A DNA stretch of 13,124 bases, taken from the NCBI GenBank assembly GCA_946494635.1, contig CAMMCS010000035.1, forward strand, positions 1 to 13,124, in the 5' to 3' direction. The stretch is from an uncultured Oscillibacter sp. GTDB lineage: Bacteria; Bacillota; Clostridia; Oscillospirales; Oscillospiraceae. This document shows, one piece after another, positions 6,834-13,124 of this stretch. Position 1 is the stretch's first letter, and each line of letters begins with the position of its first letter. A program made the translations under genes and the position numbers. Under the pieces are notes generated by a model. The model was not told the origin of the DNA. It did no database searches and saw only the letters and a list, made by a program, of their open reading frames with translations.

Positions 6834-7958
6834 TCATCGGAAGATCGCGCCCATAGCCCCGAGGAACCGACCGATCTCCTCTCGGGTGTTCCAATGGGAC
6901 AGGCTCACCCGCACCGTTCCGGTTTCCAGCGTCCCCGCGGAGCGGTGGGCCAGCGGCGCGCAGTGGAGCCCTGCCCGCACCGCGATCCCGCGGTCCGCCA
7001 GGGCGGCCCCAAGCGTTTCCGGGTCCATTTTTTCAGGCACCAGGGAAAGGACCCCCACCTGTGCCTTCAGATCCGGCCGGGCGTATACCCGGATCCCGGG
7101 CACCCGCCGCAGGCCCTCCGCCGCCAGCAGCGTCAGCCGCCGTTCCTCCTGGCAGATGGCCTCCGGCCCGACCTTCCGGACAAACCGGACGCCCGCCAGC
7201 AGCCCCGCGATGCCAGGCATATTGTGGGTGCCTGCCTCCAGCCGGTCCGGCAGGAAGTCCGGCATAGCCTGCTCCAGGGACTGGCTGCCGGTCCCCCCCT
7301 CCAGCACTGTGCGAACAGGGGCGTCCCTTCCGCAGATCAGCACGCCGGTGCCCTGGGGGCCGTACAGGCCCTTGTGGCCCGGCATGGCGATGAAGGCCGC
7401 CCCCAGGGCCTTCATGTCCAGGGTCAGCAGCCCCGCGGACTGAGAGGCGTCAATGATGAAGGGCACGCCTCTGTCCCGGCAGAGGGCCGCGATCTCCTCC
7501 ACCGGCTGGACAAAGCCGAACACATTGGACACATGGTTGCAGATCACCGCGTCCGTGCCGGGGACGATCAGGCGGTCAAAGGCCTCCGTCACCGCCGCCC
7601 GCTGGAACAGGGGCGCGGCTGCGACAGACACCTGCGCCCCCAGGGCCGCCAGCGGGCGGGTGACGGCATTGTGCTCATAGCCGGAGACCACCGCCCGTCC
7701 CCCGGGGGGCACCAGGCTCTTGATGGCGATGTTCAGGGCATGGGTGGCGTTCAGCGTGAATACCACCTGCTCCGGGCTCTCCGCATGATACAGCTCCGCC
7801 AGCTCCGTCCGGCAGTCGAGGGCGGCATCCGCCGCAGCCATAGCCGCCGGATATCCGCCCCGGCCGGGGGAACTCATGGTCGCCAGTGCCCGGTCCATAG
7901 CATTTGCCACGGACCTGGGCTTTTGAAACGTGGTGGCCGCGCTGTCAAGATAGATCAC
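6834..7958 (-). CDS. Cysteine desulfurase-like class V aminotransferase (EF2568-type)
   Basis: This is a PLP enzyme of the NifS/CsdA group, which removes sulfur (or selenium) from cysteine or selenocysteine as an enzyme-bound persulfide. The 374-residue protein starts at the short N-terminus MIYLDSAATTFQKP. It carries the PLP site features GYEHNA (His96), DASQS (Asp170, Gln173) and PGHKG (Lys196, the likely Schiff-base lysine), and a catalytic-type cysteine in RAGLHCAPLAH (Cys333). Lacking the N-terminal extension of IscS/NifS is typical of the TIGR01977 group. That group includes Enterococcus EF2568, found in a selenium-dependent molybdenum hydroxylase locus. The start is GTG 7958, 6 nt after a perfect AGGAGGT; a longer in-frame reading to 8231 runs over the upstream gene and is rejected. 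The start overlaps the DUF3343 stop (GTGA). Substrate is not determinable from sequence. Confidence 0.9.
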   Translation of the reverse strand: MIYLDSAATTFQKPRSVANAMDRALATMSSPGRGGYPAAMAAADAALDCRTELAELYHAESPEQVVFTLNATHALNIAIKSLVPPGGRAVVSGYEHNAVTRPLAALGAQVSVAAAPLFQRAAVTEAFDRLIVPGTDAVICNHVSNVFGFVQPVEEIAALCRDRGVPFIIDASQSAGLLTLDMKALGAAFIAMPGHKGLYGPQGTGVLICGRDAPVRTVLEGGTGSQSLEQAMPDFLPDRLEAGTHNMPGIAGLLAGVRFVRKVGPEAICQEERRLTLLAAEGLRRVPGIRVYARPDLKAQVGVLSLVPEKMDPETLGAALADRGIAVRAGLHCAPLAHRSAGTLETGTVRVSLSHWNTREEIGRFLGAMGAIFR

Positions 7959-8206
7959 GTCGCCACCTCCTGGTAAAACCCCCGCTGGGACAGAAAGATC
8001 TGAACCGGGTCCAGCCCCTCCCGGTGCAGGGCGGTCAGGGCGGCGGGCAGATCCCCTTCCGCGATCCGGACGGCATAGGCGCAGCCCCGGTCCGTCAGGT
8101 CCCGGGGAGCACGGAAGATCCGGCTGCGGATCCCATGCCTGGCCAGCGCCCGCTGCATCCGCTGGGCAAAGGTCACCGAACGGGCTATCATCAAATAGTG
8201 CTCCAC
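7955..8206 (-). CDS. DUF3343 (putative Se/S carrier-like) protein
   Basis: The 83-residue protein (MEHYLMIARSVTFAQRMQRA; APRDLTDRGCAYAVRI) fits the short DUF3343/Se_S_carrier family. This has an N-terminal HYL-type strand, a helix, a PR-x-(4-5)-C segment with one conserved cysteine (Cys42), and a C-terminal helix. Such proteins are suspected, not proven, to carry persulfide sulfur or selenium. I start at GTG 8206, because AGGAGGA (8213-8219) is 6 nt upstream; the GTG at 8212 would touch it. The stop overlaps the GTG of the desulfurase-like gene by 4 nt. Two unusual GTG starts in a row suggest translational coupling, with the desulfurase as donor and this protein as acceptor. That partnership is inferred from context. 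No selD or hydroxylase gene lies in the window. Confidence 0.82.
   Translation of the reverse strand: MEHYLMIARSVTFAQRMQRALARHGIRSRIFRAPRDLTDRGCAYAVRIAEGDLPAALTALHREGLDPVQIFLSQRGFYQEVAT
7965..7971 (-). promoter_or_regulatory. Shine-Dalgarno AGGAGGT deciding the GTG start of the desulfurase-like gene
   Basis: AGGAGGT lies 6 nt before GTG 7958 and inside the 3' end of the DUF3343 gene. It supports the short N-terminus beginning IYLDSAATT. Confidence 0.8.
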
Positions 8207-8212
8207 GAACAC

Positions 8213-8219
8213 TCCTCCT
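8213..8219 (-). promoter_or_regulatory. Shine-Dalgarno AGGAGGA deciding the DUF3343 start
   Basis: AGGAGGA is 6 nt before GTG 8206 and directly abuts GTG 8212, so the inner GTG is the likely start. Part of this site lies in the 3' arm of a possible leader hairpin (8217-8247). Confidence 0.75.
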
Positions 8220-8247
8220 CTCTACCCACATTGTATGGGCAAAGAGG
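8217..8247 (-). promoter_or_regulatory. Possible leader hairpin overlapping the DUF3343 ribosome-binding site
   Basis: In the minus-strand transcript CCTCT pairs with AGAGG (8243-8247 with 8217-8221) and CCCA pairs with TGGG (8236-8239 with 8225-8228). A 3x3 internal loop separates the two stems and the apical loop has 7 nt. The 3' arm includes part of the Shine-Dalgarno, so folding could reduce initiation. The stem is short and could be chance. Confidence 0.35.
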
Positions 8248-8512
8248 CCGGGGGTGCGCGGGCTGCGGCCTTCCCGGCGGGACAGAAGGGCGGTCGGCAG
8301 GCAGCCTTCGTGTCCTTCCGCGGGTCCGGCATGCCGAAGAGGATTCTCGCCACGCTGTCCAGGTCTTCAGCGCTTTCAAAAAGCTCTGAAAGCTTTTGAT
8401 TTCAAAGGCGCAGGACGCCCCTTCTGGGTTTGGCCGCCGCGTGGCCGCCCTATGGGGCAACCGCGCCCCGTTCTTCCCGTCGTCCACAGTCCGTGGCTTC
8501 CGGACAGCCTGA
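8248..8512. other. Non-coding, repeat-like intergenic block between ispF and the DUF3343 gene
   Basis: I accept no gene here. Visible structure: a 10-base palindrome CGGCATGCCG (8327-8336); an A/T-rich hairpin AAAAGCT/AGCTTTT with a 5-nt loop (8379-8397); a direct repeat TGGCCGCC spaced by GCG (8431-8438 and 8442-8449); and a GGGGC/GCCCC hairpin (8454-8469). Open frames that cross it are Arg/Pro-rich, differ in every frame and lack good start sites. No tRNA-like T-arm was seen. The mixture of small inverted and direct repeats suggests a dispersed intergenic repeat or gene debris, which only a genome-wide comparison can settle. Confidence 0.4.
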
Positions 8513-8543
8513 AGTGAGGACGCGCATTGTGCGCGTCCTCACT
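8513..8543 (-). terminator. Perfect 14-bp hairpin just after ispF (possible terminator or 3' end stabiliser)
   Basis: The arms AGTGAGGACGCGCA and TGCGCGTCCTCACT pair perfectly around a 3-nt loop and begin 2 nt after the ispF stop codon. No T-run follows on either strand, so it is not a classical intrinsic terminator. It could stabilise the 3' end or help a factor-dependent stop. Confidence 0.55.
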
Positions 8544-8545
8544 CC

Positions 8546-9028
8546 TCACAGCTTTTCCAGCAGGGCCACCGCGTGGGCCGCCATACCGGAGCCGTCCCCG
8601 GTAAAGCCCAGCCCCTCCTCTGTGGTGGCCTTCACGTTCACCCGGTCTGCCTCCACCCCCAGGGCGGCGGCAAGATTGGCCTCCATCTCCCGGCGGTAGG
8701 GGCCCACCTTGGGGGCCTGGGCCAGCAGGGTTGCGTCGATATTCACCACTGTCCAGCCTCCCTCTGCCAGCAGCCCCGCCACATGGCGCAGCAGCGCAAG
8801 ACTGGAGATCCCGGCATAGCGGGGATCGCTGTCCGGAAACAGCCTGCCGATGTCCCCCAGCCTGGCGGCGCCGCAGAGGGCGTCCATCACCGCGTGGGTC
8901 AGCACGTCCGCGTCGGAGTGGCCCAGCAGGCCCCTCTCCCAGGGGATTTCCACGCCGCCCAGCACCAGCCGCCGGCCCTCCGTCAGCCTGTGGACGTCAT
9001 ACCCGTGTCCGATCCGCAGATTTGTCAT
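8546..9028 (-). CDS. ispF: 2-C-methyl-D-erythritol 2,4-cyclodiphosphate synthase
   Basis: IspF cyclises CDP-methylerythritol phosphate, releasing CMP, in the MEP isoprenoid pathway; the enzyme is a cytosolic trimer with a zinc site. The 160-residue protein has the family's normal length. The metal ligands are visible as Asp11 and His13 in IGHGYDVHRL and His45 in LTHAVMDAL. LLGHSDADVL, the GDIGRLFPDSDP loop (59-69) and the C-terminal KATTEEGLGFTGDGSG are all intact. Its ATG overlaps the ispD stop (ATGA), giving a classic ispDF pair in separate proteins rather than the fused IspDF of some bacteria. It is the last gene of the carD-ispD-ispF unit, closed by a hairpin immediately after the stop. 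Confidence 0.97.
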   Translation of the reverse strand: MTNLRIGHGYDVHRLTEGRRLVLGGVEIPWERGLLGHSDADVLTHAVMDALCGAARLGDIGRLFPDSDPRYAGISSLALLRHVAGLLAEGGWTVVNIDATLLAQAPKVGPYRREMEANLAAALGVEADRVNVKATTEEGLGFTGDGSGMAAHAVALLEKL

Positions 9029-9753
9029 ACAGGATCCTCTCTTCTTTCCAGAATCGCCTCCGCCAGAAGCAGATCCACCGGGGTGGTGATCTTCAGGTTC
9101 TCCTCGTCTCCCTCCACCAGATAAACCCGCTTGCCCAGCCGCTCCACAGCGGAGCAGTCATCCGTCACGGGGATGCCTCCCTCGACAGCCGCTTGGAGGG
9201 CCGCCTTCAGGAGGCTGCTCTCAAAAATCTGGGGTGTCTGCACCGCCCGCAGGATATCCCGGTTCAGCGTCTCAGCCACAGTTCCATCCCCGCGGACAGT
9301 TTTGACCGTGTCCTTCACCGGCACCGCCGGCGCGGCAGCCCCGGTCCTGGCCGCTGCCTCCGCCACCGCATCAATGAGCTCCGGCGTCACCAGGGGCCTG
9401 GCGCCGTCCTGAACCGCCAGCAGCTCCGCGTCCTCCCGGGCCTCCAACGCCGCCAGCAGCACGGAGTGGGCCCGGCTCTCCCCGCCCCGGACCACCTTTG
9501 CGCATTTGGAGATTCCATATGTACGGCAAAGCCGGGAGATTTCCACCAGATCCTCCTCCCGGGCGGCCACAACGATCTCGTCCACCCGCCTGGCCTGCTG
9601 AAGGGCCGTCAGCGTCCGTATCAGGACAGGTGTCCCGTCCAGGGGCTGGAGCAGCTTGTTGATCCCGCCCATGCGGGTGGAGGAGCCCGCCGCCGCCACC
9701 AGTGCGGTACAGCGGGGGCGCTGCGCCTCCCGGAATTTTTTGAAAAAGGCCAT
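9025..9753 (-). CDS. ispD: 2-C-methyl-D-erythritol 4-phosphate cytidylyltransferase
   Basis: IspD couples CTP to methylerythritol phosphate to form CDP-ME, the step before IspE in the MEP pathway. The 242-residue protein shows the nucleotide-binding loop ALVAAAGSSTRMGG followed by NKLL (Lys in place of the common PK motif, the lysine kept), the QDGARPLV motif, VPVKDTVK, and the C-terminal TPVDLLLAEAIL. A longer in-frame reading to 9819 exists, but ATG 9753 (MAFFKKFREAQ) has GGGAGG 6 nt upstream, so I use it. It follows carD after a 72-nt gap that holds a GC-rich hairpin, and overlaps ispF by 4 nt. The basic N-terminal extension before the Rossmann-like core is short and of unknown meaning. 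Confidence 0.95.
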   Translation of the reverse strand: MAFFKKFREAQRPRCTALVAAAGSSTRMGGINKLLQPLDGTPVLIRTLTALQQARRVDEIVVAAREEDLVEISRLCRTYGISKCAKVVRGGESRAHSVLLAALEAREDAELLAVQDGARPLVTPELIDAVAEAAARTGAAAPAVPVKDTVKTVRGDGTVAETLNRDILRAVQTPQIFESSLLKAALQAAVEGGIPVTDDCSAVERLGKRVYLVEGDEENLKITTPVDLLLAEAILERREDPV

Positions 9754-9792
9754 GTGAATCCTCCCTGGTGAATTTCCCCGTAAACAGCGCAA

Positions 9793-9818
9793 TGTCCGCG
9801 GGCCGAAGCCCGCGAACA
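9793..9818 (-). promoter_or_regulatory. GC-rich UUCG-tetraloop hairpin between carD and ispD
   Basis: On the minus strand TGTTCGCGGGC and GCCCGCGGACA form an 11-bp stem, with one G-U pair, around a TTCG loop closed by C-G, a very stable tetraloop. Only a broken T-run (TTGCGCTGTTT) follows. It may be a partial terminator or processing signal that sets different levels for carD and ispDF. Confidence 0.6.
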
Positions 9819-9825
9819 CCGTGTT

Positions 9826-10323
9826 TCAGCTCTTTTCTTCCGGCGCCTGGAGCATCGCCTGCTCCACCCGGTCCTCGACCTCCTGATACCCCCGGTCCTC
9901 GGCCAAAACCAGCTCGGAGAGCAGGATCTGCCGGGCGGTGTGGAGCATTTTCCGCTCTCCGTTGGACAGCCCCCGGCGGCGATCCCGGTACATCAGCCCC
10001 TTGACCACCCGGGCTACCTCATACAGATCCCCGCTCTTCAGGCGGACCATGTTCTCCCGGTATCGCTTGTTCCAGTTGGTGTTCTCCTCCACCGCCATGG
10101 CCGGAATGGCGTCGATCAGGGCCTCCGCCTCCGGCTGCCGGATCACAGCCCGGATCCCAATGGCATGGCTGTTGGCGGTGGGAATCTTCAGCACCAGCCC
10201 GCCCACCGGCATTTTGAACACATAATAATCCTGTGTACTTCCCGCGACCTTCTCCCGGACGATGGCGTCGATCACGCCCGCCCCATGCATTGGATGAACC
10301 ACCAGATCCCCAACGCTGAACAT
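9826..10323 (-). CDS. carD: CarD family transcription regulator (CarD/CdnL)
   Basis: CarD/CdnL proteins bind the RNA polymerase beta subunit and stabilise open complexes, in mycobacteria chiefly at rRNA promoters. The 165-residue protein starts FSVGDLVVHPMHGAGVIDAI, the beta-barrel RNA-polymerase-interacting domain shared with Mfd. It continues with YYVFKMPVGGLVLKIPTAN and then a helical DNA-binding half (NWNKRYRENMVRLKSGDLYE, LSNGERKMLHTARQILLSEL). The length equals the family norm. ATG 10323 is 6 nt after AAGGAG; an 18-residue longer frame is rejected. A strong promoter lies about 70 nt upstream. It leads a transcript with ispD and ispF, an arrangement known in Clostridia. A role in this species is inferred from homologues. 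Confidence 0.93.
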   Translation of the reverse strand: MFSVGDLVVHPMHGAGVIDAIVREKVAGSTQDYYVFKMPVGGLVLKIPTANSHAIGIRAVIRQPEAEALIDAIPAMAVEENTNWNKRYRENMVRLKSGDLYEVARVVKGLMYRDRRRGLSNGERKMLHTARQILLSELVLAEDRGYQEVEDRVEQAMLQAPEEKS

Positions 10324-10398
10324 GGTAAACTCCTTCCACTTCCGCCGTGCGGTGACCGGCCACCGTTCAATCTCCACTTTTTCAACTTTCCATTCTTT

Positions 10399-10427
10399 AT
10401 TATACCGGCTTTTTTACTGGTTTACAA
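10399..10427 (-). promoter_or_regulatory. Sigma-A-type promoter of carD-ispD-ispF
   Basis: A TTGTAA box (10422-10427) and a perfect TATAAT box (10399-10404) are exactly 17 nt apart on the minus strand, in an AT-rich island downstream of the but terminator. The predicted start is near 10392, leaving a leader of about 70 nt before the carD ATG. Confidence 0.82.
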
Positions 10428-10472
10428 GGGAAATTTGAAATTTTTTTACTATTTTTGCATGGGAGAGGGAGT

Positions 10473-10504
10473 AAAAAACGGGGGCGGCGTCACCGCCGCC
10501 CCCG
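10473..10504 (-). terminator. Intrinsic terminator of but
   Basis: A perfect 11-bp stem (CGGGGGCGGCG with CGCCGCCCCCG, 10479-10489 and 10494-10504) has a 4-nt loop and is followed on the minus strand by six T residues (10478-10473). It starts 20 nt after the but stop codon. Confidence 0.93.
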
Positions 10505-10524
10505 CCGGACACAGGGTTACTGCC

Positions 10525-11874
10525 TCACCGCTTGTTGGAACGGCGCCAAATATGCATCTTTTCCGCCGCGGCAATCAGCTCCTCCCGGAACTGGGGATGG
10601 GCAATGGCGATCAGGCCCTCGGCCCGCTCCCAGGTGGTCTTGCCCTTGGCGTTGAACTTGCCGTACTCCGTCACCAGATAGTGGAGGTTGGTGCGGGTGG
10701 CGGTGACCACAGACCCCTCCAGCAGCGTGGGGCGGATCCGGGACTTCAGCTGGCCTGTCTTCTTGTCCATCACGGTGGAGGAGCAGCAGATAAAGCTCTT
10801 TCCGCCCTTGGAGAGATAGGCGCCCATGACAAAATCCTGCTGGCCGCCGGATCCGGAGATATGGCGGGTTCCGGAGGACTCGGAGGAAACCTGTCCGTAC
10901 AGGTCGATGTCTACCGCGCCGTTGATGGAAATGAAGTTGTCGATCTGAGAGACGCGGTTGATGTCATTGGCGTAGCTGACCGGAACGCCCATGCACTCGG
11001 GATTGTTGTTCAGGAAATCATAGAGCTTCTGGGTGCCGGCGGCGAAGGCATAGGTCTGCCGTCCCCGGTCAAAGGGCTTTTTCAGGCCGGTGATGCGGCC
11101 AGCCAGGGACATGTCCACAAATGCGTCCACATACATCTCCGTATGCACGCCCAGATCCTTCAGATCGCTTTCGGCAATCATCTTGCCGATGGCATTGGGT
11201 ACCGAGCCGATCCCCAGCTGCAGGCAGGCACCGTTGGGGATCTCCTCCACCACCAGCTTGGCGATGGCCAGATCCACCGGGTCCGTGACGGCCTCTCCGC
11301 CGCCCATGGGGAGAATGGCGGGGTTATCGCCTTCCACTACCATATCCACATCGTCAATGTGGATGCAGTTGCCGAAGCCGCCCAGGCAGACAGGCATATT
11401 GCGGTTGACCTCCACAATGACGGTTCTCGCCATCTCGCAGGCGGCCTTCAGGTGGGAGATGGACGGGCCGAAGTTGAACCAGCCGTGCTGATCCATGGGT
11501 GCCACCTGGATCATCACCACATCCACTGCCGCATTGCCGGAAAGGTAATAGCTCGGCAGCTCGGAATACCGGATGGGCAGGTAAAATGCCAGGCCCTCGT
11601 TCACCATCTTCCGCTCAATGCCGCTCATATGGGCGGAGTTCCAGCTGAAGTGGCTGCCTGCGTCCGGGATGCTGAAGATAGCAGGGCGCCTGAGCAGAAC
11701 ACCGCCGCGAACCTTCACGTCCGTCAGCTCATCCGCCCGGCGGGCCAGGGCCTGGTCCAGTACGTCCGGCGTATCCGTACACCAGCCGTAATCCACCCAG
11801 TCACCGGACTTGACGGCCTTGACCGCCTCGTCCGCTGTGGTCAGCTTCTGCCTGTAGACTTCCTGGAAGTTCAT
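10525..11874 (-). CDS. but: Butyryl-CoA:acetate CoA-transferase
   Basis: This enzyme transfers CoA from butyryl-CoA to acetate in the last step of butyrate formation, giving acetyl-CoA for reuse. The 449-residue protein matches the But/4-hydroxybutyrate CoA-transferase group over its whole length: [35 protein letters not shown], the [14 protein letters not shown] segment, [27 protein letters not shown] and GSGGQQDFV (341-349). Glu246 in HTEM corresponds to the thioester-forming glutamate of the family. The near-identical wording to gut Roseburia/Faecalibacterium But favours butyryl-CoA over 4-hydroxybutyryl-CoA, but the substrate should be considered probable. ATG 11874 lies 8 nt after AGGAGG. 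The gene stands alone between its own promoter and terminator. Confidence 0.92.
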   Translation of the reverse strand: MNFQEVYRQKLTTADEAVKAVKSGDWVDYGWCTDTPDVLDQALARRADELTDVKVRGGVLLRRPAIFSIPDAGSHFSWNSAHMSGIERKMVNEGLAFYLPIRYSELPSYYLSGNAAVDVVMIQVAPMDQHGWFNFGPSISHLKAACEMARTVIVEVNRNMPVCLGGFGNCIHIDDVDMVVEGDNPAILPMGGGEAVTDPVDLAIAKLVVEEIPNGACLQLGIGSVPNAIGKMIAESDLKDLGVHTEMYVDAFVDMSLAGRITGLKKPFDRGRQTYAFAAGTQKLYDFLNNNPECMGVPVSYANDINRVSQIDNFISINGAVDIDLYGQVSSESSGTRHISGSGGQQDFVMGAYLSKGGKSFICCSSTVMDKKTGQLKSRIRPTLLEGSVVTATRTNLHYLVTEYGKFNAKGKTTWERAEGLIAIAHPQFREELIAAAEKMHIWRRSNKR

Positions 11875-11943
11875 GGGTTCGTCCTCCTGTATTTCGATTT
11901 GCTGTATGATGACACAAGCGTTGTATTACATTGCATTGTCAAG

Positions 11944-11972
11944 ATTATAACATACGCTTTTCGGAAAAGCAA
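11944..11972 (-). promoter_or_regulatory. Promoter of but, with extended -10
   Basis: On the minus strand TTGCTT (11967-11972) and a perfect TATAAT (11944-11949) are 17 nt apart, and TG sits one base before the -10 (extended -10). A start near 11937 would leave a leader of about 60 nt. The -35 is weak, which suits an extended -10 or an activator. The leader contains partly symmetrical TTGT/ACAA motifs (about 11915-11942), but no operator I can name. Confidence 0.72.
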
Positions 11973-12064
11973 TCGCAAACCCTGAGAAATCGCAAAAAAT
12001 TCCAGAATCTGAGGAAGTGCCAAAATTGGAGGCGCGGCAACCCGTCTGGGTGAGCCTGCACAAC

Positions 12065-12100
12065 AAAAAAGCCAGGCCCCACAGGGGACCTGGCTTTTTT
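12065..12100. terminator. Bidirectional intrinsic terminator after the S1 gene
   Basis: Arms GCCAGG/CCTGGC and CCCC/GGGG with one unpaired A and an ACA loop are flanked by six A residues on the left and six T residues on the right of the plus strand. It therefore works as a terminator in either direction. It lies 37 nt downstream of the S1 stop codon, and on the minus strand ends that transcript before but. Confidence 0.92.
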
Positions 12101-12137
12101 ATATGATATGCGCAAACGCAGACTGGGCTGCAGGAGC

Positions 12138-13124
12138 TTACTCCTCGTCGGCGTCCTCCGCCGGCTCTTCCTCCTCCGGAGCGGCCAGCAGGGCGCGGAT
12201 AGACAGGGAGATCTTTTTCTTCTCCTCGTCAACAGCCGTGATCTTGGCATCCACGATCTGGCCCTCGGACAGGACGTCCTCCGGCTTGTCGATGCGCCGG
12301 TCTGCGATCTGGGAAATGTGGATCAGGCCGTCCACGCCGGGGACAACCTCAGCGAAGGCGCCGAAGGTCATCAGCTTGACAATGCGGACGGAGGCCACGT
12401 CGCCCACCTGATACTTGTCCATGAACACCTGCCAGGGATCGATGCTGTGATCCTTGACGCCCAGGGAGATCTTCTTCTTTTCCGGGTCGAAGGAGATGAC
12501 ATACACCTCCAGGGTGTCGCCCACCTTGCAGACCTCGGCAGGGGTCTTGATCCGGCTCCAGCTGAGCTCGGAGATATGTACCATGCCGTCCACGCCGCCG
12601 ATGTCCACGAACACGCCGTAGCTGGTCATGGACTTGACGGTGCCGGTGTAGTGCTTGCCCACCTCAATGTTGGCCCACACCTCGGCCTGAGCGGCCTTCC
12701 GGGCCTCATCAGCCACGGAGCGGATGGAACCCACCACGCGCCGGCGGGCGCGGTTGACCTCGGTAATGCGCAGCTGGACCTTCTGGCCCTTCATGGCGGA
12801 CAGATCCGCGCCGCGGGGCTGGCCGCTCTGAGAGGCGGGGACGAACACCCGCACACCCTTGACGGACACCACGATGCCGCCCTTGTTCTCCTCTGTCACA
12901 GTGCCTTCGAGGATGGTCTTATCCTCAACGGCCTGCTCAATATTCTCCCAGACCTTGGCGGCGTCCAGACGCTTCTTGGACAGCTCCGCATAACCCTCCA
13001 CGTCGTTGACCCGAACCACATAGGTCTCGATCTGATCGCCCACATGGACAAGATCCTCCGCCTTGACGCTGGGATCGTCGCTCAGCTCGCTGAGCTTGAT
13101 GTAGGCCGCCTGCTTGGCGCCCAC
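12138..13124 (-). CDS. rpsA: S1 RNA-binding domain protein (ribosomal protein S1-like), 3' part
   Basis: The visible 328 residues hold the end of one S1 domain (1-50, GAKQAAYIKLSELS to GYAELSKKR) and a second domain (about 70-135, GGIVVSVKGVRVFVPASQS). A third is at about 155-222 (GTVKSMTSYGVFVDIGGVDG, MVHISEL) and a fourth at about 240-310 (FGAFAEVVPGVDGLIHISQI), followed by an acidic tail (EEEEPAEDADEE). Four S1 repeats fit Firmicutes RpsA, which binds mRNA and may aid translation initiation. The 5' end is outside the window, so the leading GTG is only an internal valine codon. In many Clostridia this S1 block is the C-terminal half of an IspH-RpsA fusion; I cannot see whether IspH is attached here. 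It is closed by the terminator at 12065-12100. Confidence 0.9.
   Translation of the reverse strand: MGAKQAAYIKLSELSDDPSVKAEDLVHVGDQIETYVVRVNDVEGYAELSKKRLDAAKVWENIEQAVEDKTILEGTVTEENKGGIVVSVKGVRVFVPASQSGQPRGADLSAMKGQKVQLRITEVNRARRRVVGSIRSVADEARKAAQAEVWANIEVGKHYTGTVKSMTSYGVFVDIGGVDGMVHISELSWSRIKTPAEVCKVGDTLEVYVISFDPEKKKISLGVKDHSIDPWQVFMDKYQVGDVASVRIVKLMTFGAFAEVVPGVDGLIHISQIADRRIDKPEDVLSEGQIVDAKITAVDEEKKKISLSIRALLAAPEEEEPAEDADEE

Noticed and set aside
7959..8231. N-terminal extension of the desulfurase frame up to 8231
   Set aside because: It would run through the DUF3343 gene in another frame. A perfect Shine-Dalgarno precedes GTG 7958, and the family begins at this position.
8230..8235. TACAAT as a -10 box for the DUF3343 gene
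   Set aside because: No -35-like hexamer lies 16-18 nt upstream (the bases there are CGCACC), and the start would fall almost on the Shine-Dalgarno.
8191..8487. 98-codon minus-strand frame in the intergenic block
   Set aside because: It is Arg/Pro-rich with no family resemblance, overlaps the DUF3343 start region, and shows conflicting open frames on the other strand.
8401..8520. Possible tRNA or tRNA-Sec in the intergenic block, considered because of the nearby Se/S genes
   Set aside because: I found no GGTTCGA-type T-arm and no 7-bp acceptor stem.
11915..11942. Rex- or CRP-like operator in the but leader
   Set aside because: Only the outer TTG/CAA bases agree between half-sites. The inner positions do not match a Rex or CRP palindrome.
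9940..11985. 681-codon open frame on the plus strand
   Set aside because: It is antisense to carD and but and crosses the but terminator and the carD promoter. The composition is His/Gly/Val-rich without domain features.

Overview
This 13.1 kb window is an ordinary, densely packed housekeeping segment of a GC-rich Firmicute. It is most likely a gut member of the Clostridia in the Oscillospiraceae/Ruminococcaceae range (Flavonifractor- or Lawsonibacter-like); this taxonomic guess is inferred from gene content. The supporting signs are the order yicC-remA-gmk-rpoZ-priA, a CdaA/CdaR c-di-AMP module, a butyryl-CoA:acetate CoA-transferase, CarD next to IspD/IspF, a DUF3343/class-V aminotransferase pair, and Shine-Dalgarno sites of AGGAGG type. 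All 17 genes I accept lie on the minus strand. I see no mobile element, CRISPR array, rRNA or tRNA.

Reading in the direction of transcription (high to low coordinates), the window opens with the 3' part of an S1-domain protein (13124-12138), closed by a bidirectional hairpin terminator (12065-12100). Next is a single-gene unit with its own promoter (11944-11972), the butyrate-forming CoA-transferase gene but (11874-10525), and a strong terminator (10473-10504). A well-formed promoter (10399-10427) then drives carD, ispD and ispF. A GC-rich UUCG-loop hairpin separates carD from ispD, and ispD/ispF overlap by 4 nt. After ispF come a 14-bp perfect hairpin and about 340 bases of non-coding sequence rich in small repeats. 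A two-gene unit follows: a DUF3343 (Se/S-carrier-like) gene overlapping a cysteine desulfurase-like gene by GTGA.

From a promoter at 6768-6796 a long unit then runs off the left end: cdaA-cdaR-rseC-DUF5685-dnaJ-like-yicC-remA-gmk-rpoZ-priA. Neighbouring genes overlap or are a few bases apart almost throughout. This unit places c-di-AMP synthesis and its membrane partner, a RseC-type redox membrane protein, an uncharacterised DUF5685/J-domain pair, an RNase, a DNA-binding regulator, guanylate kinase, RNA polymerase omega and the replication-restart helicase in what looks like one transcript. Two genes expected from other Firmicutes are absent: glmM after cdaR and coaBC between rpoZ and priA.

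I found no clearly new biological system. The points most worth following are the conserved-looking DUF5685 plus Cys-tailed J-domain pair embedded in the c-di-AMP operon, the DUF3343/desulfurase pair with a leader hairpin that could cover its ribosome-binding site, and the repeat-like intergenic block at about 8250-8545.
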